A DNA stretch of 64,000 nt from Hyparrhenia diplandra (taxonomy: Eukaryota; Streptophyta; Magnoliopsida; Poales; Poaceae): positions 124,001-188,000 of the forward strand of contig JADLZK010007663.1 in assembly GCA_015847255.1 (NCBI GenBank). The letters run 5' to 3'. This document shows positions 55,279 to 64,000 of this stretch, piece by piece. How positions within the stretch are numbered: the stretch's first letter is position 1; each line of letters starts with the position of its first letter. Position numbers and translations under genes: made by a program. The notes under the pieces are model-generated. The model saw only the letters and a list, made by a program, of their open reading frames with translations. It searched no databases and was not told where the DNA came from.

Positions 55279-55319
55279 TACAACATATAATAAAGCAGAG
55301 GGGCCGCCCACTTACTACT

Positions 55320-55800
55320 GTATTTGATTGGCTCTAAAAAGGTTTTGTTTTGTCTTGCATATCTGTGTGATTCATTTTATCCGTCTTAAATACCTTTTTC
55401 TGATTGATTCAGATATAAACACAAAGATCTATGCGGGAGATTATAAAATTGTGGGAGGCGCTCCATCAGGAACCCTATTATATTTGAGCTCACGAAGGAG
55501 AAGGAGATGGAGAAAAAGATTGTTCAATGTCCAGCTCCCCATCATGGCGGCGGAGGACTCGCCGTCGTTAGATGACCCATCCTCCACCCTCATCGTCTTT
55601 GTTGATGCGGACCATGAGGACGACCTTGGAGGCAGGATCTAGCACCGGATCCAGCGCGAACGCCGGAACATGTATCTTGTCTTGTGTTACAAATTTATGT
55701 GACTGCTGCTATCTAACTTGTACAAAAATTGTGTGGTCTTAAATACCTTTTTTGTCTCACAAAGGATACTAATTAATCACCGTTAGCGTAACAACCCGCT
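55320..55800 (+). repeat. copy F of the duplicated unit (3' half)
   Basis: It has GGCTCTAAAAAGGTTTTGTT, GATTCAGATATAAACACAAA and GCGGGAGATTATAAAA, then GTTGATGCGGACCATGAGGA and CGACCTTGGAGGC, TTACAAATTTATGTGACTG and CCGTTAGCGTAACAACCCGC. This copy links the two halves seen separately elsewhere. One frame (to 55642) ends VFVDADHEDDLGGRI; whether it was ever translated is unknown. Confidence 0.65.
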
Positions 55801-56220
55801 TTCTCTCTTATTTTGTAATGTTATTATTATCAAAATTCCTTGCATTGTAGTATGATTGTATCTCTTGCCTCTAAAATAGCTTTTTAACTTGGCTTAAACC
55901 TATGTTTCACAATTTGGCTGGTAGTTTTCTGAACCCCCGAAGAACATACTTTGCCTGGTAGGTTATTATTTATAGAAATGCGCTTTCTAGTGGAAGTGAT
56001 CAAGAGATCTCATTTGTGCATTTCAGCTACCGAGGATGACCCCATTACTAAGAATATTTACAGCTCGATTCACCCGTACCGTGCATAGCAACCAAAAGAA
56101 TAGCCATCACAGGCACTTTCTAACAGCCTACGAGTTCACCAAACTGAACCATACAAAAAACATCCATTTTGATCTCCCAACTCGCCCAATTTCTTTCTCA
56201 CCTCGGCTGTGCACGGGTAC
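55800..56220 (+). other. AT-rich intergenic stretch; nothing recognised
   Basis: No frame, repeat or signal stands out. Confidence 0.5.
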
Positions 56221-56226
56221 TACAAA

Positions 56227-56815
56227 CTAAGCATCTCCCTCGTTGATAAGGGTGTCGATGTCGACCTCGTGGACCACCGCGTCCACCGTAGGCGTGTAGC
56301 CGTCGAGGAGATCCGCGTGTGAGTTCGCCGGTGCTGCCCTACGGAACCCCTCCACCCCGACGAGGTCCGCCTCGCACCATCGACTCCGCCATCGCCCGGT
56401 GCCATCACGGCGCCACGACGGCGCGCGCGTACCACCACGGCACGCGTGCGGTTACGCGCCCGCCTCCAACTCTCGGGTACGCCGGCTGCGCAAAGCAAAC
56501 AAATGTGATTAGGAAAACCGGCGTAAGCACAAGGGCAATTTACTCACTCGGGCGAGGTGGAAGTCGGCGTTCTCCCACTTTGGATGTGAAGGAGCGCCAT
56601 ATCCCGCTCCATAGCAGCAGCCAGTCATCGATGGAATTCAGGTCTTTGGCGAAGGCGCTCATCGGAGTGGGAGGAGGAGACGGAGCCGGAGCACGTGGAG
56701 GCTGGGGAGCCACAACCCGAGGGTGGGTCCCGCGGTGGCGGCGGCGGGAGCCGAGGTGCGGTGACGGACGCCTGAGACCCCGGCTACGGCTCCAGGAAGT
56801 TGAACCACCCTCCAT
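56227..56815 (-). pseudogene. minus-strand gene remnant, family unknown
   Basis: The carboxyl end reads ADLVGVEGFRRAAPANSHAD, then LLDGYTPTVDAVVHEVDIDT and LINEGDA with a stop at 56227-56229. It is a convincing protein frame without recognisable domain. Upstream, 56540-56815 (minus) holds MSAFAKDLNSIDDWLLLWSG in a GC-rich context, possibly an earlier exon. The intervening part (56400-56540) is frame-broken. I join the two only because of strand and spacing. Confidence 0.33.
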
Positions 56816-57422
56816 CGGAGTGGTACAAGATGAGGGGTACGGAAGAGGAATAGACTACAAAAGAGTGGAGTGAACCCGCACGTAGGGGGAGGGGGCAAGC
56901 CTAAACTCTTCCCCCCCTTTTAGAAAAAAAAAAACTAAAAGGTGTGGCGGACGCCGTCGGAAAACCCTTCCCCCTTCGCGGTTGGCGGTTGATTTTGCCG
57001 CCGCACCCCATCCGTGGCGCCTCCTAGAATATGTATTTATTCTTCTAAAAAAAAAGAATATATATATATATATATTTATTGGTTCTAAGAAAAAGAATAT
57101 ATATTTATTCATGCTTGTAATATTGTTCAAACATGTCGTTGTCACGATTTGTTCATGTAAAATATTGTTCCATGGGAGATGGGGACTCGAATCTAACCGG
57201 ACGCAACGGGTTGAGATTTATTTGAGGTGTCCAACAAAAAACGCAATTCTTTGACTTTTTAAAATCTAATTTGACCAAATTGCACGCTGCTGCGCGCTTA
57301 ATTTTTTGACCACGAGGCTGCGCGTCGCCGCCTATCCCAATTTTTTTGGACCGAGAGAATCAGGGTTCAATAACTCTTGACATTTTTTTTTATACTTCGC
57401 ACCGTGTTGGATACATGCGACT

Positions 57423-57429
57423 ATAAAAT
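57423..57429 (+). promoter_or_regulatory. TATA box upstream of the 57622 gene candidate
   Basis: TATAAAA lies about 200 bases before an ATG, with a C/T-rich leader (TTCAACTCCTTCCCTCCACT) starting about 30 bases later, as expected for a plant promoter. Confidence 0.45.
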
Positions 57430-58519
57430 GCCCGCCGTAGCCTATACGCATCGCTTCAACTCCTTCCCTCCACTCGCTTTTTCGAAAGCGTGCTCCACTC
57501 GCTTCAACTCCTTCACTTCCCCACCGGGCGTGCCGCCCCGCGCTCCTAGCCTCTTCCCCGCCCACCACGTGCGCCGCCGCCTCCATTCCTCCTCGCCCTC
57601 TCCCTCCCCCCGCCGCCGAAGATGAAGTGGCATAGGAGAGGGACCCAAAGACGGGAGGTTCGTCCCCCGGCTCCTTGTCCCCCGGCGATGTCGACGGAGG
57701 TGAAGACGGAGGTGACGACACCGCCAGGTTCCACAAGGGCGTCCCAGCCCTCCACGGGTACAACAAGCGGGCATCTATGCCGCCTCGTCCTTGTCTTTGT
57801 GGAAGACTAGAAGCCCGTGGTCACTAGGGAGGCATCAAACCCCAGCGACGCCGATGATGGAGAGGCGGAAGCGGCATGCAGAGATGGTGTTGGAGGAGCT
57901 GCGCCCGCAACACCGGAGTTGAGTCGGCACTCGGGCCGGGCACGACATGCGCCGATGCGGCGGCGCTGACGCCGCTACCGGTGCCGAGGCCTTGTACTTC
58001 ACCTCCGGCAGCGGCGTCGCCGAGGAGGCGCGGCCCGCGCCAGAAGCCGGGCGGAGGCGAGGGCGAAGGAGAAGTCCTCGCAGCCGGGCGTTGAGGCAAG
58101 CGGCCGTGAAGTCGGGCGGTGAAGGCGACGCCGAAGGAGAAGGAAGCAAGCTCGTCGTTGGTGCAGGTAATAATGCCTTGTTTAAAACTTTTTTCCACTC
58201 TCGGGATGACCTCATTTAGCCTATTAGAAGTTTTACGTAAGAGAAACAAGCATTCATTAGATGTTTTACGTAAGAGAAGCTAGAAAACGCAGACATAGAC
58301 TCTAATCGAGCTTAAAACCGAACACAACGTAACCTCCCTTGAACCATATATCACGGGCAATCGACAACGACAGCAGTTCAAACGGTAAACAAAGAAAAAG
58401 AAAAGTAGACTAAGCCCTCTCCCGAGCACCCGAAACTTAGCAACAACAACAACTCCCGCCTTCTATTCGTCTAGCCTATTCCATCCCGCCATCTTTCTCG
58501 GTATATATATATATATATA

Positions 58520-58780
58520 CTCCCTCCGTCTCAAAATAGATGTCATTCTCGCTTCCCGAGAAATCAACATTTTCAAAATGCCGGCAATTATATATTAAAA
58601 TATATAAATATTTATGCTAAGTAATAAATATCATTGGAAAGATCTTTAAGTCTAGTTTTTTAACAAATTTATTTGGAGATTTAAATGTTGCACGTATTTT
58701 CTACAAACCTAGCTAGTCAAAGTTGAGAAAGTTTGACCCGCACGCATCCCATAGTGACATCTATTTTGAGATGGAGGGAG
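58520..58780 (+). mobile_element. Stowaway MITE
   Basis: The ends are CTCCCTCCGTCTCAAAATAG and (reverse complement) CTCCCTCCATCTCAAAATAG, followed by ATGTCA in both arms, with TA at 58518-58519 and 58781-58782. It is preceded by a TA microsatellite (58503-58519). Confidence 0.9.
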
Positions 58781-58832
58781 TACTTGTTTAAAAACTCAAA
58801 ATTGTGGAAACCAATAGCTGTTTTGGCATATA

Positions 58833-59091
58833 CTCTCTCAGGGATGGTATTAGAGGTCGTTTTGGACAAGGTTTGAGTCAAACATCGGGAATATAAATCA
58901 TCAATAACTTTTAAGTTGTTGAGTTTGTAAATGTAAAAATTATATGAGTAGATTTGTCTTAAAAAATACTTTGATAAAAGTATACATATATCACATCTCC
59001 ATAAATATTTTTATAATAATAAGAGGTCAAAGTTGTGTTTTGGAGACCGCAAAATTGTCCTAAACGACTTCTAATACCATCCAGGAGGGAG
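58833..59091 (+). mobile_element. Stowaway-like MITE
   Basis: The ends are CTCTCTCAGGGATGGTATTA and (reverse complement) CTCCCTCCTGGATGGTATTA. The arms continue GAGGTCGTTTTGGAC/GAAGTCGTTTAGGAC, with TA on each side (58831-58832, 59092-59093). It belongs to a different subfamily from the MITE at 58520. Confidence 0.87.
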
Positions 59092-59439
59092 TATATAGTT
59101 TCGTGAATGGTACGTAGTAATCGTAGTTCTCTAGCCACCGGTTTTGGCATAGTTCACTTTTCTTCATCCTTGCGTTTCGAACGTGATTTGAGGATTGTGA
59201 TTTGTTTTTTGTTGACACGATCTCATCCGACCCCTCATATAATTGTTTCTTGCATATATATATGTAGTGCCCGGAGGTGGTGGTTGTGAAACCCATCATC
59301 GCGAAAAGCTCAGGGAAGTTTCGGGGGGCTATTGAGGATCTCAACAAAGGGAAGGCCGAGAAGGAGAGGCTCATGATGCAAAGGCTCGACCAAGTCTTCC
59401 GGGCCGTTGAGTCCGCTGTTGAGTACGTGAAGAATTAAA

Positions 59440-59936
59440 AGGCCGAGAAGGTACAAAGTGCTTTCGTGACAGGGTGCAGGGTGCCATTCGCTCGATGCCG
59501 ACACCACACTAATTAATGTGATCGATCTTATCTTTGTCTTGACTTACTTTTGTTGATGATGTACTATCTAGCTAAGTTAGTATTAAAACTATGTGTGATG
59601 ATCGATGCAAACTCGATGACCGCTTGCTCAATTTGATAAAATATATGATGCTAGTAGCTTGTTCGCATAAATTGTTGACCACACATACATATGCTCGCAT
59701 ATATAGCTAGCTTTATAATTTTACAAAGATAGACCATGTTCGGTTTTACAAAGACCGAGACCACGTTCGTTTATAAAGATTGAGAGATGGTATGCCATCT
59801 CAAATCAACCTCCAAGGCCAATATGTCACCACATAAAGCTAGAAAATAAAAAGCTAGAGTTACTTTTATAACAAAAGAACAACAACCAGTTCAAACACTC
59901 AAACCACACCATAAACCCGCACATGTCACATGAGCT
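59440..59936 (+). other. spacer between convergent genes; no gene
   Basis: It is AT-rich. It contains CCATGTTCGGTTTACAAA-type text twice in diverged form (about 59735 and 59762). No transposon terminus could be fixed here. Confidence 0.4.
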
Positions 59937-62900
59937 TTAACAACAGCAATAGCTATGCATACTCATTTGCGCATCGGCTTTTTTGGTGCCTTTTTGCCAC
60001 GGGCCCTCCTTCTCTTTATGTCCATCTCTAAGGTATGGAGTCACCGCCGCCGTAATCCTAGGGATGATTTTTGCATCAAAAGAAGGGATTTCACCGAACT
60101 CATAGATACCTTCCTCTTCCACCGGATTTTCAAGTCCGATAACCCGCTTTTTCCCGTGAAGTGCCACTTGTAGGTTCTTGCTTCTAGTGTCGCGCACATA
60201 GAAGACTTGGCTAACCTGATTTGCGAGTACAAAATGGCTCTTGCGTGTGCCCGGCCCGTCCAAGGTCAACGCAAGTGTAGCTGTATTTGTCTTTCTTGAG
60301 ACACCTTTGATTATCGGAACCCACCTACAAAAAAACGGCGTACTTCATGTCTCCCCGGATACGAGAGTTCCCATATCTCGCAATCTCGCCGTAGTATGGT
60401 TTCCGCACGCCCTTAGGATCAGTTGCAACAATACGAACACCGAGAGTTCCGTACACACTTTTCTTATCTTGATCGGGCCGTGTAAAAGGCGTAGCCATTT
60501 ATGTCATAGCCCCGATAAGTTGTGACTGCGGAAGAAAGGCCCCTTTGCCACCGCCGAGCTTTTTTGTTGTCGCAAGAGTCGCCCGAATCGCAAGTCGGTC
60601 TCTAATCCAGATGTTGAACCATCTAATATGCGCCCGTTAACCGAGACTCGGTCCAATCCGGATTTTCTTCCCGCAACAACGGATAATGCTCGCGATGTAA
60701 GGATCTATCTCTATTTCGTAGCATCACAAGAGAGTGGGCTTTGTCAAAGTCGTCTTTCTTCGGAGTAATTTGCTTCTCCCCAAGAAACCCCGCCCCCCGC
60801 TAGCCTTCCGTCATGGCGAGACTTGGAGATGTCGATTGGATTACGGGGGTCGAGATAACGGAGACACCAATCGACCACCTCCTCGCAGAATAGCACTGTG
60901 CCATGCTTCCCTCGTGGTGAACCCGACTCTTTGAAAACCCGTTCAGAGTACTCATAAATCTCTCATACGGATACATGTGGTGGAGGTACATCGCTCCAAG
61001 ATACCCGATCTCCTTAACCGGATGGACCATGAGATGGACGGATATGTCGAAGAAAGTCGGCAGAAGTAAGCCTCAAGGAGACACATCGTGTCACACATGT
61101 TCTTTTCAAGATCGCTCGCTGCTCATCGATCACCTTCGAGAGATTGCATTAAAGAAGGCGCAGAGGTCGATGATAGCCTTTCGGACCTTTTTCCGCAATA
61201 TGTTTTGGATCCCGACCGCAAGCATCGCCGTGAGCATGACATCACAATCGTGAGCCTTCATCGGAAGCATTTTGTTCTCTTTAGCAGCACAAGTTTCCGG
61301 ACCTAGGCCGCGTGCGAACCGAGAGGGAAGTTTGACACTACGAAAGAAGTCGCACAACTCCCGCTTCTCTCGACGGGTCAGGTTTTACGGCAGACAAAGG
61401 TGGACGGGCACTCGGTTTTCGTGCGTTAGGAAGGAGCTCGGGCCTTATGTCCATCTCCTCTAGGTCAGCTCTTGCTTTATCATGGTTCTTCGATTTCCAT
61501 TTGTCATTCATGAGTGTCCCAAGCAAACTTCCAAAGACGTTTTTTCACGTGCATTATATCTATCGCGGGCGAACCGCTATGTCTTTCCAAAGAAGGTAGC
61601 TCCCATAGGATTAACATTTTCTTCCACCGTTCTTATCGGGCAGGCTTTTTGCGGTTTCGGCTCTTCGAGCTGCTTTCTTTCTCTTTGTTTCCTTTGGTTC
61701 ATCAGCGGGGCGGTCGTATCCTTTACCACCGCCCAGACCTGTTCCCCATTGAAATGCCTTGGTGCAGCCGCTTTCTCCTTCGTCCCATCAAACCGACGTT
61801 TCATCTCACGGTATGGATGCTTTGTAGGAAGGAAACGCCGGTGCTTTACATAAACCCTCTTCTTTGAGTTATTCAGCCAAACGGTCTCCTTGTCGTCTAA
61901 GCAATGAAAGCAGTCTTTCTCTCCTTTGCTCGCCGCACACGCTCACGGTGTCCCGGAATATCGGTGATTGTGGTGAAGAGCAGGGCACGTAAATTGAAGC
62001 GCTCTTTCTTGTAAGCATCGCATTACACCGACACCACCCTCTTTCCGAGCTCCTTGAGATCGCCAACAAGCGCCTCAGTACACATCGATGTCAATACCGG
62101 GCCGAAGAGGACCAGAGATTAAGACCGACATGATCATGTACCTCCTCGTGTTACGACCCACGGTGGAAGATTGTAGATAGTTAATAGCACCGCCGGACAC
62201 TATGTGTGCTACTCATGTTACCAAAGGGGTTCATGCCATCTCGTGCTCGCAAGGTAAACCGAATATTCCTTGGGTCATCAGAAAAAGTTTTATGTTTGTG
62301 ATCAATGTCCCGCCATCAATACCATCTCGCCGGGTGCCATATATAATCATCACGCTTCCATCCATCCGAGTGCCATGTCATCGGGCCAGCGTCCCCTGAG
62401 GTTGCAAAAGACGTTTTAGGCGAGGAATTATTCCAAAGTACCATGCAACCTTCTCGAGGAACTCTACGGCGCACCTCCCCGCCTTCTTCACCATCATCGC
62501 TTGTTCGCTTGTAACGAGAGGTTTTACACTTGGGGCATGCAAGCAAGATTTGCATAGTCACCCTGAAGCAGGATGCGATCATACATGCAAGCATGAATTT
62601 TCTCGAACTTCAATCCCAAAGTGGACAAACGATCTTTTTGGCCTCATATGTCGTCTTTGGCAACACATTCGTGGGGGAAGCATATCCCCAATCACCCCTA
62701 GCAATTGTCTAAAGCTCTTGTCACCCAATGGTTCTTCGCCTTGAGTTGAGAAGCTTTAGTGTACCAGATAGCTTGGAAAAACTCTTTTTGCTAGTCGAAA
62801 GAGCAGTGGTGTCCTCATATCTTTCAAGAGCTGTTCCAGCTTCTTCAACTCTTCAGCAGGTGTATTCATCGTAGCCCATGCCATCACGCAAAGAACTTGT

Positions 62901-63272
62901 CCATATCCTCAACAAGAGGGACAGTGGCTCGCAAGAAGCTCGCTACTTCATCATCGATAATTATTTCCTCATCCTCAAATGTCACTTCTTCCTCGCCACC
63001 CGCACCACTTTCACGAACCTCGCGCTTGTTCTCCGTCGTTGACACCTTCTCCATGCTTGTTCTAACTTGTGTACCCAGCCATGAAACCTCGAAGGATTAG
63101 GTGGGCATGGATCGTAAACGAACTCGAGTATTGCATCCGGTTCTTGCAGTCCACACATGGGCACCACAAACCCGCAGATCCGGTCTCTCGCGCGATATCG
63201 GCCTCCGCAGCAGCCTAGGAAAGATTGCAACCCATCTATGTACTCACGACCGCCGCGTCTCACCCGGTACAT
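59937..63272 (-). pseudogene. CACTA transposase TNP2, full domain order but frameshifted
   Basis: Minus-strand order is Transpos_assoc-like start (63272-62982, MYRVRRGGREYIDGLQSFL), TNP2 core pieces (CPKCKTSRYKRTSDDGEE at about 62530, SGDAGPMTWHSDGWKRDDYI at about 62370, NGEQVWAVVKD at about 61740, ARADLEEMDIRPELLP at about 61460), DUF4218 (KAHDCDVMLTAMLAVGIQNI at about 61230; YLHHMYPYERFMSTLNGFSK at about 60960), and DUF4216 (LANQVSQVFYVRDTRSKNLQ at about 60210, to a stop at 59937). This is the standard order in plant En/Spm TNP2 proteins. About ten frame changes or stops make it non-functional. Terminal repeats were not found on either side. Confidence 0.78.
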
Positions 63273-63463
63273 CCAAAGGGCTTCGATCCCCCATCGTCTA
63301 CAAAATTAAGCATGGTGGAAATGGAAGAAATCCTCACCAATTTAAGTCAAGATATTGTTGCCAACAACTAGATGCTTTAATTCTATCTTAGCCATTATGC
63401 ATTAATCGATGCAGAAGCACTATTGTATTTTAGTTAGAAGCGCTCGTAGCTAGGTTTGCTCAC

Positions 63464-63889
63464 CTACGCTTTCGAGATCGGCCTCGACCACCATACCGGG
63501 GCGCCGCGACCCCCGCAGAGCCGGGCGGAGCACGGCCGGGCACCGCGCGAATCCTCGCGCAGGTCGGGCGGAGCACGCCGACACGTAAGATGGCGCCGGA
63601 GCACGCGGTATGTTCTTCTTGCGTCGCCGCCCAAACGCACGAGCACCAATATAATGCCGTAGAGGAACGCAGCGACAAAGGAGGAGAGCTCTAAGCACGC
63701 CCGCGAGTACTTACATTTCGATATGGCGGAGCACACACCAACGCGCCGCCGCCCCGTGCATCGCGCTCCTCCGCGCTCCCCTGGGTGTGCCGCCACCGCC
63801 GCCAGAGAGACGGTGCTCAAGTGTGTGGCAAAGAACGCCTTATATATATCCATAGTGAACCCGAAAGCAGCTAACCCGAACGCACGCAT
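63464..63889 (-). CDS. unidentified hydrophobic ORF, 141 residues
   Basis: The frame starts MRAFGLAAFGFTMDIYKAFF and includes LSSFVAAFLYGIILVLVRLG, a likely membrane segment, joined by an Arg/Gly-rich loop. Beyond it the frame becomes Arg-rich and compositional. It could be an exon of a small membrane protein gene transcribed leftward. The opposite strand also has an open frame because of GC content. I do not recognise the family. The right end of the window (63900-64000) is AT-balanced and shows nothing. Confidence 0.3.
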   Translation of the reverse strand: MRAFGLAAFGFTMDIYKAFFATHLSTVSLAAVAAHPGERGGARCTGRRRVGVCSAISKCKYSRACLELSSFVAAFLYGIILVLVRLGGDARRTYRVLRRHLTCRRAPPDLREDSRGARPCSARLCGGRGAPVWWSRPISKA

Positions 63890-64000
63890 AAGGTACAGCG
63901 CACGTACTAAAGAATCGCCGCTAACGTGATAACCCTAACCGTACGCTTACAAACGCATATCCGCTTTACTAGGTAGGAGTACTATAGTTACGCACACATG

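Larger units (their letters stand above)
57622..59438 (+). pseudogene. decayed two-exon gene; last exon encodes a short coiled-coil tail
   Basis: Exon 1 (from ATG at 57622, about to 58165) is GC-rich and Pro/Arg/Glu-rich in shifting frames. It ends at a donor GTGCAG|GTAATA. The last exon (59268-59438) follows an acceptor TATATATGTAG and reads VVVVKPIIAKSSGKFRGAIE, DLNKGKAEKERLMMQRLDQV and FRAVESAVEYVKN with a stop. The phase fits exon 1 in the frame ...KEKEASSSLVQ, but that frame has stops further up, so exon 1 is frameshifted. Two Stowaway MITEs lie in the putative intron. Family not identified. It faces the TNP2 pseudogene convergently and could belong to the same transposon. Confidence 0.42.

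Noticed and set aside
57230..57300. A further Stowaway MITE (AACGCAATTCTTTGACTTTT text as at 55062)
   Set aside because: Only one short arm-like piece is present, with no second arm or TA duplicate.

Overview
The window is plant nuclear DNA, almost certainly from a grass (Poaceae). The evidence is GT-AG introns, Ty3/gypsy elements of the Athila, Tat and (probably) Tekay lineages with plant-type primer sites, CACTA (En/Spm) DNA transposons, Stowaway MITEs, a Mutator-like element, a tRNA-derived SINE, and a broken gene of a grass F-box-like family. I see no intact ordinary host gene. Assignments were made by eye from motifs and repeat alignment; no search was run.

Left third (1-15.56 kb), nested gypsy elements. 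A Tat-lineage element on the minus strand (about 15555 down to 9107, gag-protease-RT-RNase H-integrase, all frameshifted) carries in its 3' non-coding part a minus-strand Athila-type element (LTR 7344-9106, gag at 6716-6916, RT piece at 600-800, running off the left edge). That element is split by a plus-strand non-autonomous element of the same LTR family (779-6017).

15.56-27.33 kb, two nested CACTA-type elements. A decayed transposase-related gene with introns (16.3-17.7 kb) is followed by about seven 84-bp repeats. These are interrupted by a second CACTA element, 19508-26977, with imperfect terminal inverted repeats and a 3-bp CCA target duplication. It carries promoter-plus-exon-like pieces that may be captured host sequence. 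The outer element probably ends near 27326.

27.3-34.63 kb. A GC-rich segment and a duplicated 470-bp AT-rich block lead to an F-box-like gene. It is split by a 4.33-kb minus-strand solo-LTR-like insertion flanked by AATCT, and its 3' end is at 34628.

34.8-55.8 kb, a local cluster of diverged copies of one non-coding or gene-derived unit. Its copies act as empty-site controls for later insertions: an Athila-like element preserved as internal-LTR-internal-LTR (35879-45437), a 601-bp Mutator-like element (47697-48297), a SINE (49603-49808) and a Stowaway MITE (55037-55278).

55.8-64 kb. Remnants of a minus-strand gene, a decayed two-exon plus-strand gene with two Stowaway MITEs in its putative intron, a minus-strand CACTA TNP2 pseudogene in domain order (59.9-63.3 kb), and an unidentified minus-strand hydrophobic ORF.

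Nothing here looks like a co-ordinated pathway. The value of the window is its readable order of insertions, the tandem LTR element, a non-autonomous element with an Athila-derived ORF, and CACTA and Mutator elements carrying possible captured sequence.
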